A stretch of 64,000 nucleotides of DNA, taken from positions 20,867,001-20,931,000 of the forward strand of contig NC_083691.1 of the NCBI RefSeq assembly GCF_033118175.1. The letters are read 5' to 3'. Each line of letters begins with the position of its first letter. The first letter of the stretch is position 1. A program made the translations under genes and the position numbers. This stretch comes from Dama dama (lineage: Eukaryota > Chordata > Mammalia > Artiodactyla > Cervidae). The notes under the pieces were generated by a model. That model did no database searches. It was given only the letters and a program-made list of their open reading frames with translations, and had not been told where the DNA came from. Of the stretch, positions 23,391-33,960 are shown in pieces.

Positions 23391-24053
23391 AGACCAAATA
23401 AAAAAAAAAAATAGTCCTATTTTACTTACAAACAGAGATGAACAAAAGATGATAAAAAGAAGTGGTTATGAAGCAGTTATTAAGGCTAATTTATTTCTAA
23501 CTTAAAAGAGGGAGGAATTGATATTTCCTTGGGGGGTTCTGAACCAACTAGGGTGGGAATTGTGATTTGAGACCTGAGAAAGGATTACACAGGTCATGGT
23601 ACAGACAGACTTCTTGGATAGAGACCCTCTCATGGGCAGGAGGTGGGGAAGTGTCCTTATGGTCCTTTCCAACTGAGTTAAGTTGTCCCCCTATTGTGAT
23701 CTTGGGGCCAGTGCTGTTTCTTCCTGGATCCAGAGCCTGGCAGGGTTGCGGTGGAGACCGAGACCAAAGTAGAAACTACAGATGTGCACTTTCATACATA
23801 TCTATCAAAACAATCTCCTGTATGTTGATCCAAGTAGAAAAATAGAATGAAAACCGACTACCTATTCCAAATATATGACTACACATAAAACCTTGGGTTG
23901 CCTAGTCTGTTTTAACTTTCTGGTTAACCTTCTTAAGTCTCCCCAGTGGAGCTACACAGCTGATTAAAAATGACCATCCCCATCACTGTGTAATGTGCAA
24001 TGACACGGTGTTGTAAAACAAGAACACAGACACCAGTTTCTCCTTTTTTAAAA
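23391..24053. other. Unique sequence with an A run
   Basis: A run of A at 23400-23411. A 92-codon plus frame at 23567-23845 has no splice context. Confidence 0.5.
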
Positions 24054-24275
24054 AAGTGAAAGTGCAAGTGTTAATCTCTCAGTCACGTCTGACTCTTTGT
24101 AATCCCACGGACTATAGCCTGCCAGACTCCTATGTCCATGGAATTCTCCAGGCCAGAATACTGGAGTGGGTTGCTAATCGCTGCTCCAGGGAATTTTCCT
24201 GACCCAAAGATGGAACCCGAGTCTTCCACATTGCAGGCAGCTTCTTTACCATATGAGCCACCAAGGAAGCCTTAA
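24054..24275 (-). mobile_element. Bov-tA SINE
   Basis: Complete reverse copy from AAGTGAAAGTGCAAGTGTTA to GCCACCAAGGAAGCCTT. A GAAA simple tract follows at 24278-24294. Confidence 0.92.
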
Positions 24276-24355
24276 AAAAAAGAAAGAAAGAAAGCTTAAT
24301 GTTTTGTTCATTAAGGATGTTTGCAATAATTTTGATTTTTTAAAAATATTGCATT

Positions 24356-24439
24356 CAGGGACTTCCCGGGTGGTTTGGTGGTTAATAATCTGCCTTGCAA
24401 TGCAGAAGATGTAGGTTTGATCTCTGGTTAGGGAACTAA
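24356..24439 (+). mobile_element. CHR-type tRNA SINE, left half
   Basis: Cetartiodactyl CHR SINE head: GGGACTTCCCGGGTGGTTTG, then ATCTCTGGTTAGGGAACTAA. It is split by a BovB insertion and continues at 24744. Confidence 0.85.
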
Positions 24440-24743
24440 AGGAAATCAACCCTGAATATTCATTGAAAGGACTGATGGTGAAGCTGCAGCTCCAATGTTT
24501 TGGCCACTTGGTGTGAAGAGTCAGCTCACTGAAAAAGATCCTGATCCTGGTAAAGACTGAAGGCAAGAAGAGAAGGAAGGGACAGAGGATTAGATGGTCA
24601 GATGGTGTCATCGACTCAATGGACATGAGTTTGAGCAGACTCCAGGAGACAGTGGAAGACAGGGAAGCCTGAGGTGCTGCAGTCCATGAGTTTGCGAAGA
24701 ATCAGACGTGACTGAGCAGCGACAACAACAATGACAACAACAA
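24440..24743 (+). mobile_element. BovB LINE 3' fragment inserted in CHR SINE
   Basis: A 5'-truncated BovB 3' end of about 300 bp, from AGGAAATCAACCCTGAATAT to GTGACTGAGCAGCGACAA, with an ACAACAA-type tail. TAGGGAACTAA occurs at 24429-24439 and again at 24744-24754 as the target-site duplication. It proves insertion into the pre-existing CHR SINE. Confidence 0.95.
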
Positions 24744-24830
24744 TAGGGAACTAAGATCTCACCTGCCGTGAAGCAATGAAGACCTGATGCAACTAAGACC
24801 CAACATAACCAAAGAAATAAATGATGAAAA
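24744..24830 (+). mobile_element. CHR-type tRNA SINE, right half
   Basis: Continues the CHR SINE after the duplicated target: TAGGGAACTAAGATCTCACC and CTAAGACCCAACATAACC, then an A-rich end. Confidence 0.85.
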
Positions 24831-25860
24831 TATGGCACCCAAATATTTACCTTGACTTTCGAGTTTTGATTTTTTTTGGGGGGTGTATACGTAAATGTTG
24901 CCCTGGCCTCCATATTTCCCACTTCTGCCTGTTACCCTCTCCTCCTCTGAGCTCCTTTTCCTCAAGAAGCGTTCAATGCAATGTGGAAGGTACAGTTGCT
25001 GAGAATTTTTCACAAAGCAGAATGGATGAATGGGACAAAAACAGGCATAACTGAAGTTCATCTGAAAGGGCATAACTTAGCACAATGGTGGGTCTCAGGG
25101 AAGACTGGAGACAGAAGACAACGCTGACATTGAAAAAGAAATAGATCTTTGATAAACCAAGATGGAGAAAGGGCATTCCAGTTCAAAGGGATAGCATGAA
25201 CAGCAGCTTAGAGATAATACTGTTCAGGAAACTTGTATGTGGGCAGGCAGTCTGGAAAGCTCCCTTGCGTAGACGTGGAGAGCTGTGTAGGAGGATGATG
25301 CTCGGCTTGACTGACAGGCTCCAGGGCTGGCCTGACCATGACAGAGAAGAGCCCAGATTTCTAGAATAGACTCAACAGGTTAGCACTGGTTCTTCTGGAG
25401 GTGAGCTCCTCCAGAAAAGAAGGGGCACTTTGCTGCTGACAAGGCCAGCTCCCCCCTGCAGGCACCAAGGGCTGGCACTCTCAGCCACACTGGGCTTCCT
25501 TCTTTGGGCTCCAGGTCCCCCGCTGTCCCAGTCAGGAGCTACCACTATACCTCAGGCAGCAAGGTGGGGGAAGGAAGAGAAGGTTCTGCTTCTCAGGACA
25601 ATGCTAACAGGAATGGGGCTGCCTGAAGAATGGACCTTTCGAGGGTTGAGAAGAAACCTGCAATGCACAGAGTATTTCGCTATAACAAGTAGAGAACTTC
25701 CAGCTCCACCACCCCCTGCACTGTGACATCTGCATGCATGCTGGACCCCAGCACAGGGGGTCCTGTGAGTTTTGATACCCACTCGGCACTTCAAGACCTC
25801 TGTGTTCTCACTCACCCAGAGTCATGCTCTAACCAGGAGGTGACTCTTCTCCCCTTCAGA
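24831..25860. other. Unique sequence, nothing recognised
   Basis: Frames of 98 to 104 codons on both strands overlap one another. No splice-bounded exon is seen. A T/G-rich patch lies at 24868-24884. Confidence 0.5.
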
Positions 25861-26179
25861 ACTTTTTTTTTTTTAATTGCAGTTGATTTACAATATTGTT
25901 TTAGTTTATGGTATACCACAAAATAGCTCAGTTATATATATATATATGTATAGATAGATAGATTATTTTTCGTGTTCTTTTCCATCATGGCTTATTATAG
26001 GATCTTGAATATAGCTCCACATGCTATACGGTAGGACCTTGTGTCATTTATTTTGTGTTCAGTATCTGTTAATCCCAGACTCCTAATTTTTCCCTCTGAC
26101 ACTCCCTTTTCCCTTTCATAACCCTTCCTATGTGAGTCTGTCTCTATTTTGTAAATAAGTTCATTTGTATCTTTTTTTT
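25861..26179 (-). mobile_element. Ruminant LINE-1 3' end, first part
   Basis: Reverse L1 3' UTR: a T run, then GTTGATTTACAATATTGTTT, AGGATCTTGAATATAGCTCC, TTTTGTAAATAAGTTCATTT. Interrupted by a Bov-tA and resumed at 26367. Confidence 0.88.
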
Positions 26180-26366
26180 TGAAAGTCTCTCAGTAGTGTC
26201 TGACTCTTTGCGACCCCGTGGGCTATACAAGGCCATAGAATTATCCAGGCCAGGATACTGGAGTGGGTGGCCTTTCCCTTCTCCAGGGGATCTTCCTAAC
26301 CCAGGGATCGAATCCAGCTCTCCTGTACGGCAGGTGGGTTCTTTACCAACTGAGCTATGAGGGAAT
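26180..26366 (-). mobile_element. Bov-tA SINE inside LINE-1
   Basis: Reverse SINE from GAAAGTCTCTCAGTAGTGTC to CAACTGAGCTATGAGGGAAT. T-rich sequence repeats on both sides. It is younger than the L1 it splits. Confidence 0.92.
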
Positions 26367-26785
26367 GGTTTTTTTTGAGACTTTACATATAAGTGATTTT
26401 ATAAAATATCTGTCTTTTTCTATCTGGCTTATTCACTTAGTAGAACCTCTAGGTCCATCCATGTTGCTGCAAATGACATTATTTCATTCTTCCATGGCTG
26501 AGTAATATCTCATTATACACAGGTACCACCTCTTCTTTTCCATTCATCCATCAATAGACATTTATGTAGCTTCCATGCCTAGGCTATGTAAGTAGTGCTG
26601 CTATAAATATTGGGGTGCGTGTATGTTTTCAAGTTAGAGTTCTCTGCAGATGTATGCCCCAAAGTGGGATTGTAGGATCATATGGCAGCTCTATTTTTAC
26701 TTTTTTAAGGAACCTCCATCCCATTTTCCATAGCCAGTGCTGGACCGATTTACATTCCCACCAACAGTGTAGGAGGGTTCCCCTT
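26367..26785 (-). mobile_element. Ruminant LINE-1, second part
   Basis: Continues the reverse L1: AGGTCCATCCATGTTGCTGC, GGCTGAGTAATATCTCATTA, GGGATTGTAGGATCATATGG, ending CAACAGTGTAGGAGGGTTCC. This is ORF2 3' and UTR sequence with broken frames. Confidence 0.9.
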
Positions 26786-27667
26786 CGGAACCCTTAAAGA
26801 ACATCGGGACCATGACGGCCCAGTGCCACTGGGAGGGTGTCTCTCTGCTGTCCTCCCCGATGCCTGTGGGACATTCCTCTCCCAGGCGTTTGGCAGACAG
26901 GCTGCCGCATCTCACTCTTGGCCTCCGTTCCCTGTCACACCACAGTGGCTTTCGGAAAACACATTCCACATCTTTCTCATCTCTTGTGCAAGCGGGTGGC
27001 CTCCTCTCTGGCCCTGGCTGCTGGCTCAGCCCCTGGCTGGCATCCTGTGGGGACGACACCCCAGGTGCACAGGGGAGGGACGTGAAGCCAGATTTACCAA
27101 GTTCTCCTTGGGTTGGTCTCTAGCTGTATTCTTTTTCCTGTGTGGTTTATTTAAATGACATCAGTACTATCCACTAGAAAGTTTTAGTCCTTTCGGACAA
27201 ATAAGCCTCTGCAGAGGCTTGCAGAGGAAATAATTTGCCTAAAGCATCTGCTTAGAACCAGATTCTCTGACTCCTAAGCCAACAGGTTTTGTTTTTTTTA
27301 GGGAACTCTTTTATTCCTAGGTCCTTAGATCTTTCCTGGAGAGAGGCTGAGACAGATAAGAAAAAGAGAAAGAATGTTATAGGAAAGCGAAACCACTCCA
27401 AAAGTCAGTGTGGCAGTCGCCTATCATATCATTGAAATCATACTTAAGGGGCATCTCTCATAGCCCTGGTTATGCTGCAGCCCCTGCACCACAATTTCCA
27501 TTTAAAAACTCCTCCTTCAAGAGGTGCTTGAAAGTGAACTCTCTGAGATGTTTTCCCTGACAGTGCTCCAACAGGAGGCAAAATAAATGACTTCCTCTTC
27601 TTGGCCCCCTAAATGGGTTGTATGCATTTTGCACTATAACTGTTCTATTATGTGCTGTGAACTAAAA
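26786..27667. other. GC-rich unique block, then ordinary unique sequence
   Basis: 26790-27120 is unusually GC- and CpG-rich for its surroundings. It is open in several frames: 111, 103 and 82 codons on plus, and a 120-codon minus frame that runs back into the L1. A minus-strand acceptor-like CCCCACAG precedes the minus frame at about 27046, but no matching donor is clear. I do not call a gene. Confidence 0.4.
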
Positions 27668-27700
27668 ATGAGAGAGAGAGACAGATAGACAGAGACAGAG
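27668..27700. repeat. GA/GACA simple repeat
   Basis: Imperfect purine-rich tandem repeat (GAGAGAGAGACAGATAGACA). Confidence 0.8.
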
Positions 27701-28118
27701 TTAACTTTATACGTCAGTTTGACTGGGACATGGGGTTTCCAGATATTGGGTTAAACACTTATCAGAATATGTCTATGAGAATGTTTCTCCATGAGATGAA
27801 CATTTGAATCAGTGTATGAATAAAGCCCATGGCCCCTTTGAATGTGGCTGGATCTCATCCAATCCATTGAAAGCCTGAATAACAAAAGCATAGAGTCTGA
27901 AAGAATTCTGTCTCTGCCTGACTGTCTTAGTGCTGGGACATAGGTCTTCTCCTACCTTCAGACGTGGACTTGGTTTGAATTACACCCTCAAACTGTCTTG
28001 GGTCTCCAGCCTGTGGCTGGCAGATCTTGGGATTGTCAGCCTTCCTAAGGAATTAGCTCTCATGATTTGAGATAGATCTTGCTGGTTCATTTTATCTGGA
28101 GAACTGTGACTGAATACA
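27701..28118 (+). mobile_element. Ancient mammalian repeat, probably L1M 3' end
   Basis: The series GTCAGTTTGACTGGGACATG, GATCTCATCCAATCCATTGA, CTGTCTTGGGTCTCCAGC and TCTGGAGAACTGTGACTGAA is a known old mammalian repeat, most likely an L1M 3' UTR. The family assignment is from memory and could be wrong. Confidence 0.55.
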
Positions 28119-28152
28119 GAGAGAAAGAGAGGGAGAGAAAGAGAGAAAGAGG
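28119..28152. repeat. GAGAAA purine repeat
   Basis: Purine-only tandem tract following the ancient repeat, possibly its expanded tail. Confidence 0.8.
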
Positions 28153-28572
28153 CTTGCCCACTGCTACACTCAGGCAGTGGATGTCCCACGGTGAGTATGA
28201 GATGAGGAATGAACACCTTCTAAGATGTTGCCATTGGTCTGAGGTCCCAGGGTCTCAGTGTGAGCCCCTCATCTGCTCTGAGTCCCTCTAAGCCCATAAT
28301 TTTTTCACACACAGGCTTCAAAACAATGTAACTGCTTAATTAAAGGTCCAATAAAAAAAAAAGGATGACCCAGTGTCATTTTGAATATTTGTGTTTTTTG
28401 CTACATATGCATAATTTTAGAATATTGTCTTCATATATAATGTGGTTCTACTATGTGTATATGTGTGTGCACGGATATGATTATAGCAGAGTGTGGTAGG
28501 TATGTGTGTGACCCATTGGAATTTTTTTTCATTGACATTGAAAGCAAAATTGGCTCCTTGAGAAAGTTTACT
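28153..28572. other. Unique AT-rich sequence
   Basis: A short A run lies at 28351-28361. No gene or named repeat is seen. Confidence 0.5.
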
Positions 28573-28780
28573 TCCCAGGTAGCTCAGTGGCTAAAAATGC
28601 AGGAGGTGCAAGAGACGTGGGTTTGATCCCTGGGTCAGAAAGACCACTTGGAGGAGGAAATGGAAATCCACTCCAGTACTCTTGCCTGGAAAAATCTGAT
28701 GGACAGAGAAGCCTGGTGGGCTACAGTCCTTGGGGTCATAAAGGGTGGGACACAACTGAGCAACTGAGCACACATACAAT
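28573..28780 (+). mobile_element. Bov-tA SINE
   Basis: Copy with a small deletion in the tRNA-like part, running from CTTCCCAGGTAGCTCAGTGG to GAGCAACTGAGCACACAT. Confidence 0.9.
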
Positions 28781-28800
28781 GACATATTATATGAATGATA

Positions 28801-28802
<2 letters not shown>

Positions 28803-28885
<83 letters not shown>
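28803..28885. repeat. Compound TA/TG microsatellite
   Basis: About 50 bp of pure TA followed directly by about 30 bp of GT. Likely polymorphic in length, and the TA part can extrude a cruciform. Confidence 0.97.
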
Positions 28886-28887
<2 letters not shown>

Positions 28888-29066
28888 TACTTAAAGGAAA
28901 TTTATGCCCCAGGACCAGCCCTTCCCATACAAAAGCTAAGAAGTAAAGTGTATACATGGGAAGAACTCTGCCTGTACTTGTCATCAGTCTAATCTCTTTT
29001 ACCAGGCTTGCTAAAGCCTGGATTAGAAATTGTGATTTAGGCTTGAGGTTCATTTTAGACTTTGTC

Positions 29067-29287
29067 TCTGAATCTAAGGGCTTCCCTGGTGGTTCAGATG
29101 GGAAAGAATCCACCTGCAATGCAGGAGATTCAGGTTCAGTCTCTGGGTCAGGAAGACCCCTTGGAGAAGGACACCCACTCCAGTGTGCTTACCTGGAGAA
29201 TCCATAGACAGAGAAGCCTGGTGGGCCACAGTTCATGGGGGTCACCAAGAGTTGGACACAACTGAGCAACTACCACTTCTGAATCTA
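29067..29287 (+). mobile_element. Bov-tA SINE with 10-bp duplication
   Basis: Complete copy at 29077-29277 starting GGGCTTCCCTGGTGGTTCAG. TCTGAATCTA is duplicated at 29067-29076 and 29278-29287. Confidence 0.95.
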
Positions 29288-30806
29288 GAGTCCTTCTGAC
29301 CTCCCTCCCCAATCTGAGTCAATGGGAGACCATCTGAGGATACTCTGCCCATGGGGTCGTGCTTCAGATACAAGAGACCTTGTGAGCTGGGTCAGGGAGT
29401 TTAGATGCAAATCACCGGCAGTTACTAAACAGCAGTTATAGGATCAGTTTTGCTTTTTTAAGTCATCACTCTGATTATGATTTTAAAATATCCGTTAGAA
29501 GAGTAAAAGGGAAAATCAAGATTCTGCTACCAAAATTTAGGGACGGGTTGACCAAGGTTTGGTCTGAGTGGTGGTGGGACGAGGGGAGAGGGGAAGGGGT
29601 GGGTCTGAGAGGTCTTTGAGAAGTGACTAGAATGAGTCAGAGAAAGGAGTCCTATGATAGTCTATGTTTCTAGATTGAGCAACTGGGTGGATGGTGCTGG
29701 CACGATGGCTGAGTTGCTGTTTTGGACAGCAGGAAATTATGAGATCAGTAGGAGAGACACCGGGTTTTAATTAACTCTGAGTCACCCCAAAGAAGTTGCC
29801 TTAACATGATTGGATATATGGGTATGGATTTCAGGAGAAAAGACTGGGCCGGAACCCAACACCAGAGAGATGTCCACATATACATAATAAATATATCCAG
29901 GGATGAATGGTTTCCGGGGAAGCAGGACTCTTCATGCTCAAACCGGGAATATTTCAGGCAAACCAAGATGAGTTGTTCACCCTATTCATAAGCAAATGTG
30001 CTAGAGAATGAGAAACAAAAGACACCGGGAGAAAGGGCTTCTCTAGCTAGTCTCAAAAATGAGACAGTACACAAAAATTGGAGGGGGGGGGGTGCATTTA
30101 CTTACTGTCAAGAGGGTAGTAGTCCCAGTGGGGCAAGATGTCCCAGATTTCTGGAAGTTCTCTGGCTCTGTGGCCATTTAAAGGCCTGGCTATTGTAATT
30201 AGTCTTTATTTGTTCACATGGGTGTGTTATTATTTCATTTGAAACAATAGTTTTAGGGTCTCCATTGCTTAGCGCACAGTGTTTGAATGTCTCCTTTTAA
30301 CTCCTGTTTCTCCATGATTATAATCTATAGCTCTTCCTCGTTTCCTCTTCTTCATCCCACTGTTCTAGCTACACAGAATCACTTTCCACTCATAGAAGGT
30401 TCATTGCCTGCCCCTGAGGACCAGCTCAGCGCTGCTCCTTCCAAAGGTCTCCCCTCCCCAGCCTGTGCCCCTCATCCTCCCAACACACATTTGTGAGTCT
30501 CCCAAGTTTCAGGCCCTGTTTGAGCTCTGTAAATAGAGATATAACTGCAAGGACAGTCGTAGTCCTTGAGAGCCGACTTCTGGGTTGAGCCTCCCTGTCG
30601 GTGCTCTAGAGGCCTTTCTTTCTATCTCCTATCAGTTCTGTTGCTTTCTGAGCATCTAAAGGAAGGAGAAGGGTGTTCTGGAAAGAACACTGGATTCAGA
30701 AACCCAGGAGCCTGCTCCCCCAGCTCTGCTTCCTGTGTCTCTCCAAACACCTCCATTTTTTAACCATCAGCTCCTTCATAAGATAACCTCACAACGTTGC
30801 AGTAAA
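29288..30806. other. Unique sequence with G-rich tracts
   Basis: A G-rich cluster at 29576-29603 has five runs of three or more G. A run of about 10 G lies at 30082-30092. No supported exon; a weak minus-strand AG/GT pair at about 30104-30165 is discussed among the rejected items. Confidence 0.5.
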
Positions 30807-30918
30807 GATCCATCCCTGGGTCAGGAAGATTCCCCTGGAGGAAGCCATGGCAACCCACTCCAGTATTCTTGCCTGGAGGATCCAATGGACAGAGGAGCCT
30901 GACAGGCTATAGTCCATA
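30807..30918 (+). mobile_element. Bov-tA SINE, 5'-truncated
   Basis: Only the middle and 3' parts remain, from TCCATCCCTGGGTCAGGAAG to GACAGGCTATAGTCCATAG. Confidence 0.85.
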
Positions 30919-31617
30919 GTCCCCTGAGGGGGTCAGGATGGGAAAGAGAGGGGCATGAGACACAGAATGAGATGCAATCAGGCCAAAGGACAGACTTTGT
31001 TGCTTTCCTTATTTAAAGAGAGACAACCTGGAGATTTTCCTTGGGCTTCAAAAACAAGCTGAAAGAGAAAGAAGGAGAGACATTCTGATATGTCTGATGC
31101 CGCGTGCCTATGGGCAGCTAATTCTTCTGTAGAAATGGGAGGCTTCTGATATTTTTTTCCTTTTAAAGCTGAATCTTAGACTTGTTGACCTGCATATCCA
31201 CACAGCTCTAGGGGCACTAGAAAGACTCTCTTTCAATGTGCAGGTGATGAAACCAAAGCCCGAAGAAGGCACTGAATAATCTGAGCTGGAAAAATGACCA
31301 GAAGGTTAGGCTGCCAACTTATAACCTAGGGCCCCTTCTCTCAGCCCGAGCTGTGCCCTCATCTCCAGGCATCCTTAGCTGCCTCCCAGTCAGCATTGTC
31401 TGATTTATCCACGGGCAGCTCTCTCATTTTTTGGTCTGGAGCCACATTAAATGTGATCAACAGTTATTAAAGAAAAAATCATGTCATATCCAAATAAAGA
31501 CATCTCCTGTCCTGTCCAGACTAATTGGAGCACATCTCTGTCTCAGGAGGGAGAACAGATACTTCATGTCAGAGATAATACATTAAATGAGTGAAAACAG
31601 GTGATTTTAACAATCAT
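30919..31617. other. Unique sequence, nothing recognised
   Basis: No supported gene or repeat. Confidence 0.5.
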
Positions 31618-31866
31618 TGTCTAAAGCTGCATACGTGCGTGCTCAGTCGCTTCAGGCATGTCTGATTCTTTGCGACCCTATGGTCTGTAGCCCACCAAGC
31701 TCTTCTGTCCATGGGGATGCTAAAGGCAAGAATACTGGAGTGGATGGCCATGGCCTCCTCCAGGGGATCTTCCCGACCTAGGGATTGGATCTGTGTCTCC
31801 TGTGACTCCTGCATAGGCAGGTGGGTTCTTTCCTTTTGAGCCACCAAGGAAACCTGTCTAAAGCTG
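31618..31866 (-). mobile_element. Bov-tA SINE with 12-bp duplication
   Basis: Complete reverse copy at 31630-31854. TGTCTAAAGCTG lies at 31618-31629 and 31855-31866. The perfect duplication suggests a fairly recent insertion. Confidence 0.95.
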
Positions 31867-32559
31867 AGTAAGATGCAAATATTTATTGATGTGATTTTTT
31901 TTCCTCTGGTGATGTTTTTGTATTGCTGATGGACACTTGCATGTAATCAGGTACTTTTGAGCCGTTAAAAGGAAAAGGAAAAAATTAGAGAGGAGGACCA
32001 TTTAAGAAAGAGAAAAGATGTTTTCAAGTTGGGTATCGAGTAGAGGCACATGAGATGCACAAAAGCTCGCCCCTTCTGTTCTCAGGCCTGGTGGCTGGGG
32101 CAGGTTTGAGGTCTCTGCTGTTGTGCAGGAAAGGGTGGGAACTCCCCTCCGCCCTTCCCCTTCCTGCTCCTCCACTGACTGAACAAGCAAGAGGAGGTCA
32201 GGACAACTCATACCGAAAACCAAGGGACCCAGAGCTCTGCAAATCAAGGTCACCCAGTGTGACTGCTGCTTCTCTAAGCCTTCGTCAAACCAACTGTACA
32301 AAAAATCAACAAAGTAAACACAGAGAGGATTTAGAACCAGGTCAATGAGGCAGAAGGGCGCATCCAGTCATTAAAAAGGCATTGTAAATAGAGGAATTGC
32401 ATGGTATATGAATTCTATCTTAGTAAAGCTGCTACCAAAAAAAAAAAAAATACAGCATCCTCCTCCCCACATGCACATAGACGACTGTGGCACATATGCA
32501 GGTGCTGTAATATCACCTGTCTGGTTCTCAGAGCTGCTGTGAATTTGTGCAGCCCCTTC
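31867..32559. other. Unique sequence with an A run
   Basis: An A run at 32437-32450. Frames of 97 to 99 codons on both strands at 32002-32348 have no splice support. Confidence 0.5.
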
Positions 32560-32735
32560 TTGTTTCCACAGAGCTCCATAGACTTGCCTCTGGGGTTCCT
32601 CACTTTCGAGTTGAACAGGAAAACAGGGACAAGGAAACAGAGGGTTGATTTTCCTGAGGCCACACAGCAAATGACTGGCAGGAGCAGAGCCTGGGGTTCA
32701 ATCTCAGAGTTTGTTCCTCCACTTGGTACTGTGGT
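32560..32735 (+). mobile_element. MIR SINE, degenerate
   Basis: Forward MIR order: GGACAAGGAAACAGAGGGTT, CCTGAGGCCACACAGCAAAT, GCAGAGCCTGGGGTTCAATC. Confidence 0.65.
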
Positions 32736-33027
32736 CTATATGGAGGTGAAGGTGTGGCTTTCATCAATATTTAGATCTTTTTTCACAGCTATTATGAACT
32801 CTACCGGGAAGAGGGAGTGCTTGGAAAGAATGAGAAATTACTTCTTAGAAGCAAATTCTAAATACATGGTTTCTATTAAGGACTAGAAGGAGTCAACATG
32901 ATTGAAGAAAAATGTGGAGTCTCTATTATGGATCAAATCTACGAAGCCCTCAGTTAGTAAAGTTATGTATAAAATTAGAGCATATTGAGGGGATCCCACA
33001 CAACTTAAGATCTGTTGAATCCAAATT

Positions 33028-33120
33028 TCTTTTTTTTTAATTGGAATATAGTTGATTTACAATGTTGTGTCAATTTCAAGTACACAGCAAAGTGAATCAT
33101 TTTTACATATAGGCATTGTT
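33028..33120 (-). mobile_element. Ruminant LINE-1 3' end
   Basis: Reverse 3' terminus only: T run, AATTGGAATATAGTTGATTT, CACAGCAAAGTGAATCATTT. Confidence 0.85.
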
Positions 33121-33235
33121 TTATATATACATAATATATAACTATATATATAACTGCATATATGTGTACATATTATACATATATAGCATGTATACATATA
33201 TATAGATATGTACATAGTTTTATATATATATATAA
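33121..33235. repeat. TA-rich low-complexity tract
   Basis: Imperfect TATA/CATA repeats following the L1 3' end, probably expanded from the L1's own TATA-rich segment. Confidence 0.85.
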
Positions 33236-33749
33236 CTTAGTCTTGTGCCTGGTCTATATTAAGTAGTTGCACTTAGCCCCATGCCTGGTTCATAGAAAAT
33301 AACTGATAAATACTAGTTACAGTCATTATAGCTCTGATTCACATATTGCTGAATCCTGTCAGCACACACAGTGTGGCATACTGTAACTGAATAATAACTA
33401 TTGATCTCTGAAAGAAGAAATGAATTTGAATCCTACTGACATTACAAGAACTTGATATTTTATGTCATAGTTCATTTACCTTTCCCAAAACACTGATGGT
33501 GGATATTATTTCTATTATGTCCTTGAGGAAGCCAAGGCTGTGTTGGAATACTTGAAATATATTTCTCTAAATAATACACGTGGTCGCTTTAAACCATGAA
33601 GACAAACATGTCCATATACTATAGAAATACCAACAAAGGTCAGTTTACTAAGTTAGAGAAACGACGGTGCTCACCCCACGTTCAGAGTCTGTGAAAGTTT
33701 CAGGAAAAGTGTTGCACATTCCTGAGAAGTGTGTACCAGAATGAATGTG
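33236..33749. other. Unique AT-rich sequence
   Basis: No supported gene or repeat. Confidence 0.5.
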
Positions 33750-33960
33750 CTGTGTGCTCTTAGTGCCAGACACTGTTCTAGTACTTTCTCACCCAGCACC
33801 CAGCACGACCTGGGAGCGGGTGCTCTTGCACCCACTTGACAGAGAAGGGAACTGAGGCTTAGGGAGCCAGCCAAATGTTTCCATCTTACACTGCTGGTGA
33901 ATTTTCGAGTCAGATTTCACACCCAGGTCTGGGTGACTCTAGTGCCCTTTTTCTCTTCCA
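33750..33960 (+). mobile_element. MIR SINE
   Basis: Forward MIR: CCAGACACTGTTCTAGTACT, AGAGAAGGGAACTGAGGCTT, CACACCCAGGTCTGGGTGAC. Confidence 0.7.

Noticed and set aside
28587..28946. 119-codon plus frame with repeated YI/CV residues
   Set aside because: Runs from a Bov-tA into the TA/TG microsatellite.
30104..30165. Minus-strand 62-bp interval with AG/GT ends and an open frame (ARELPEIWDILPHWDYYPLD)
   Set aside because: The acceptor has no pyrimidine tract and the start/end phases do not fit between exons B and C without further exons.
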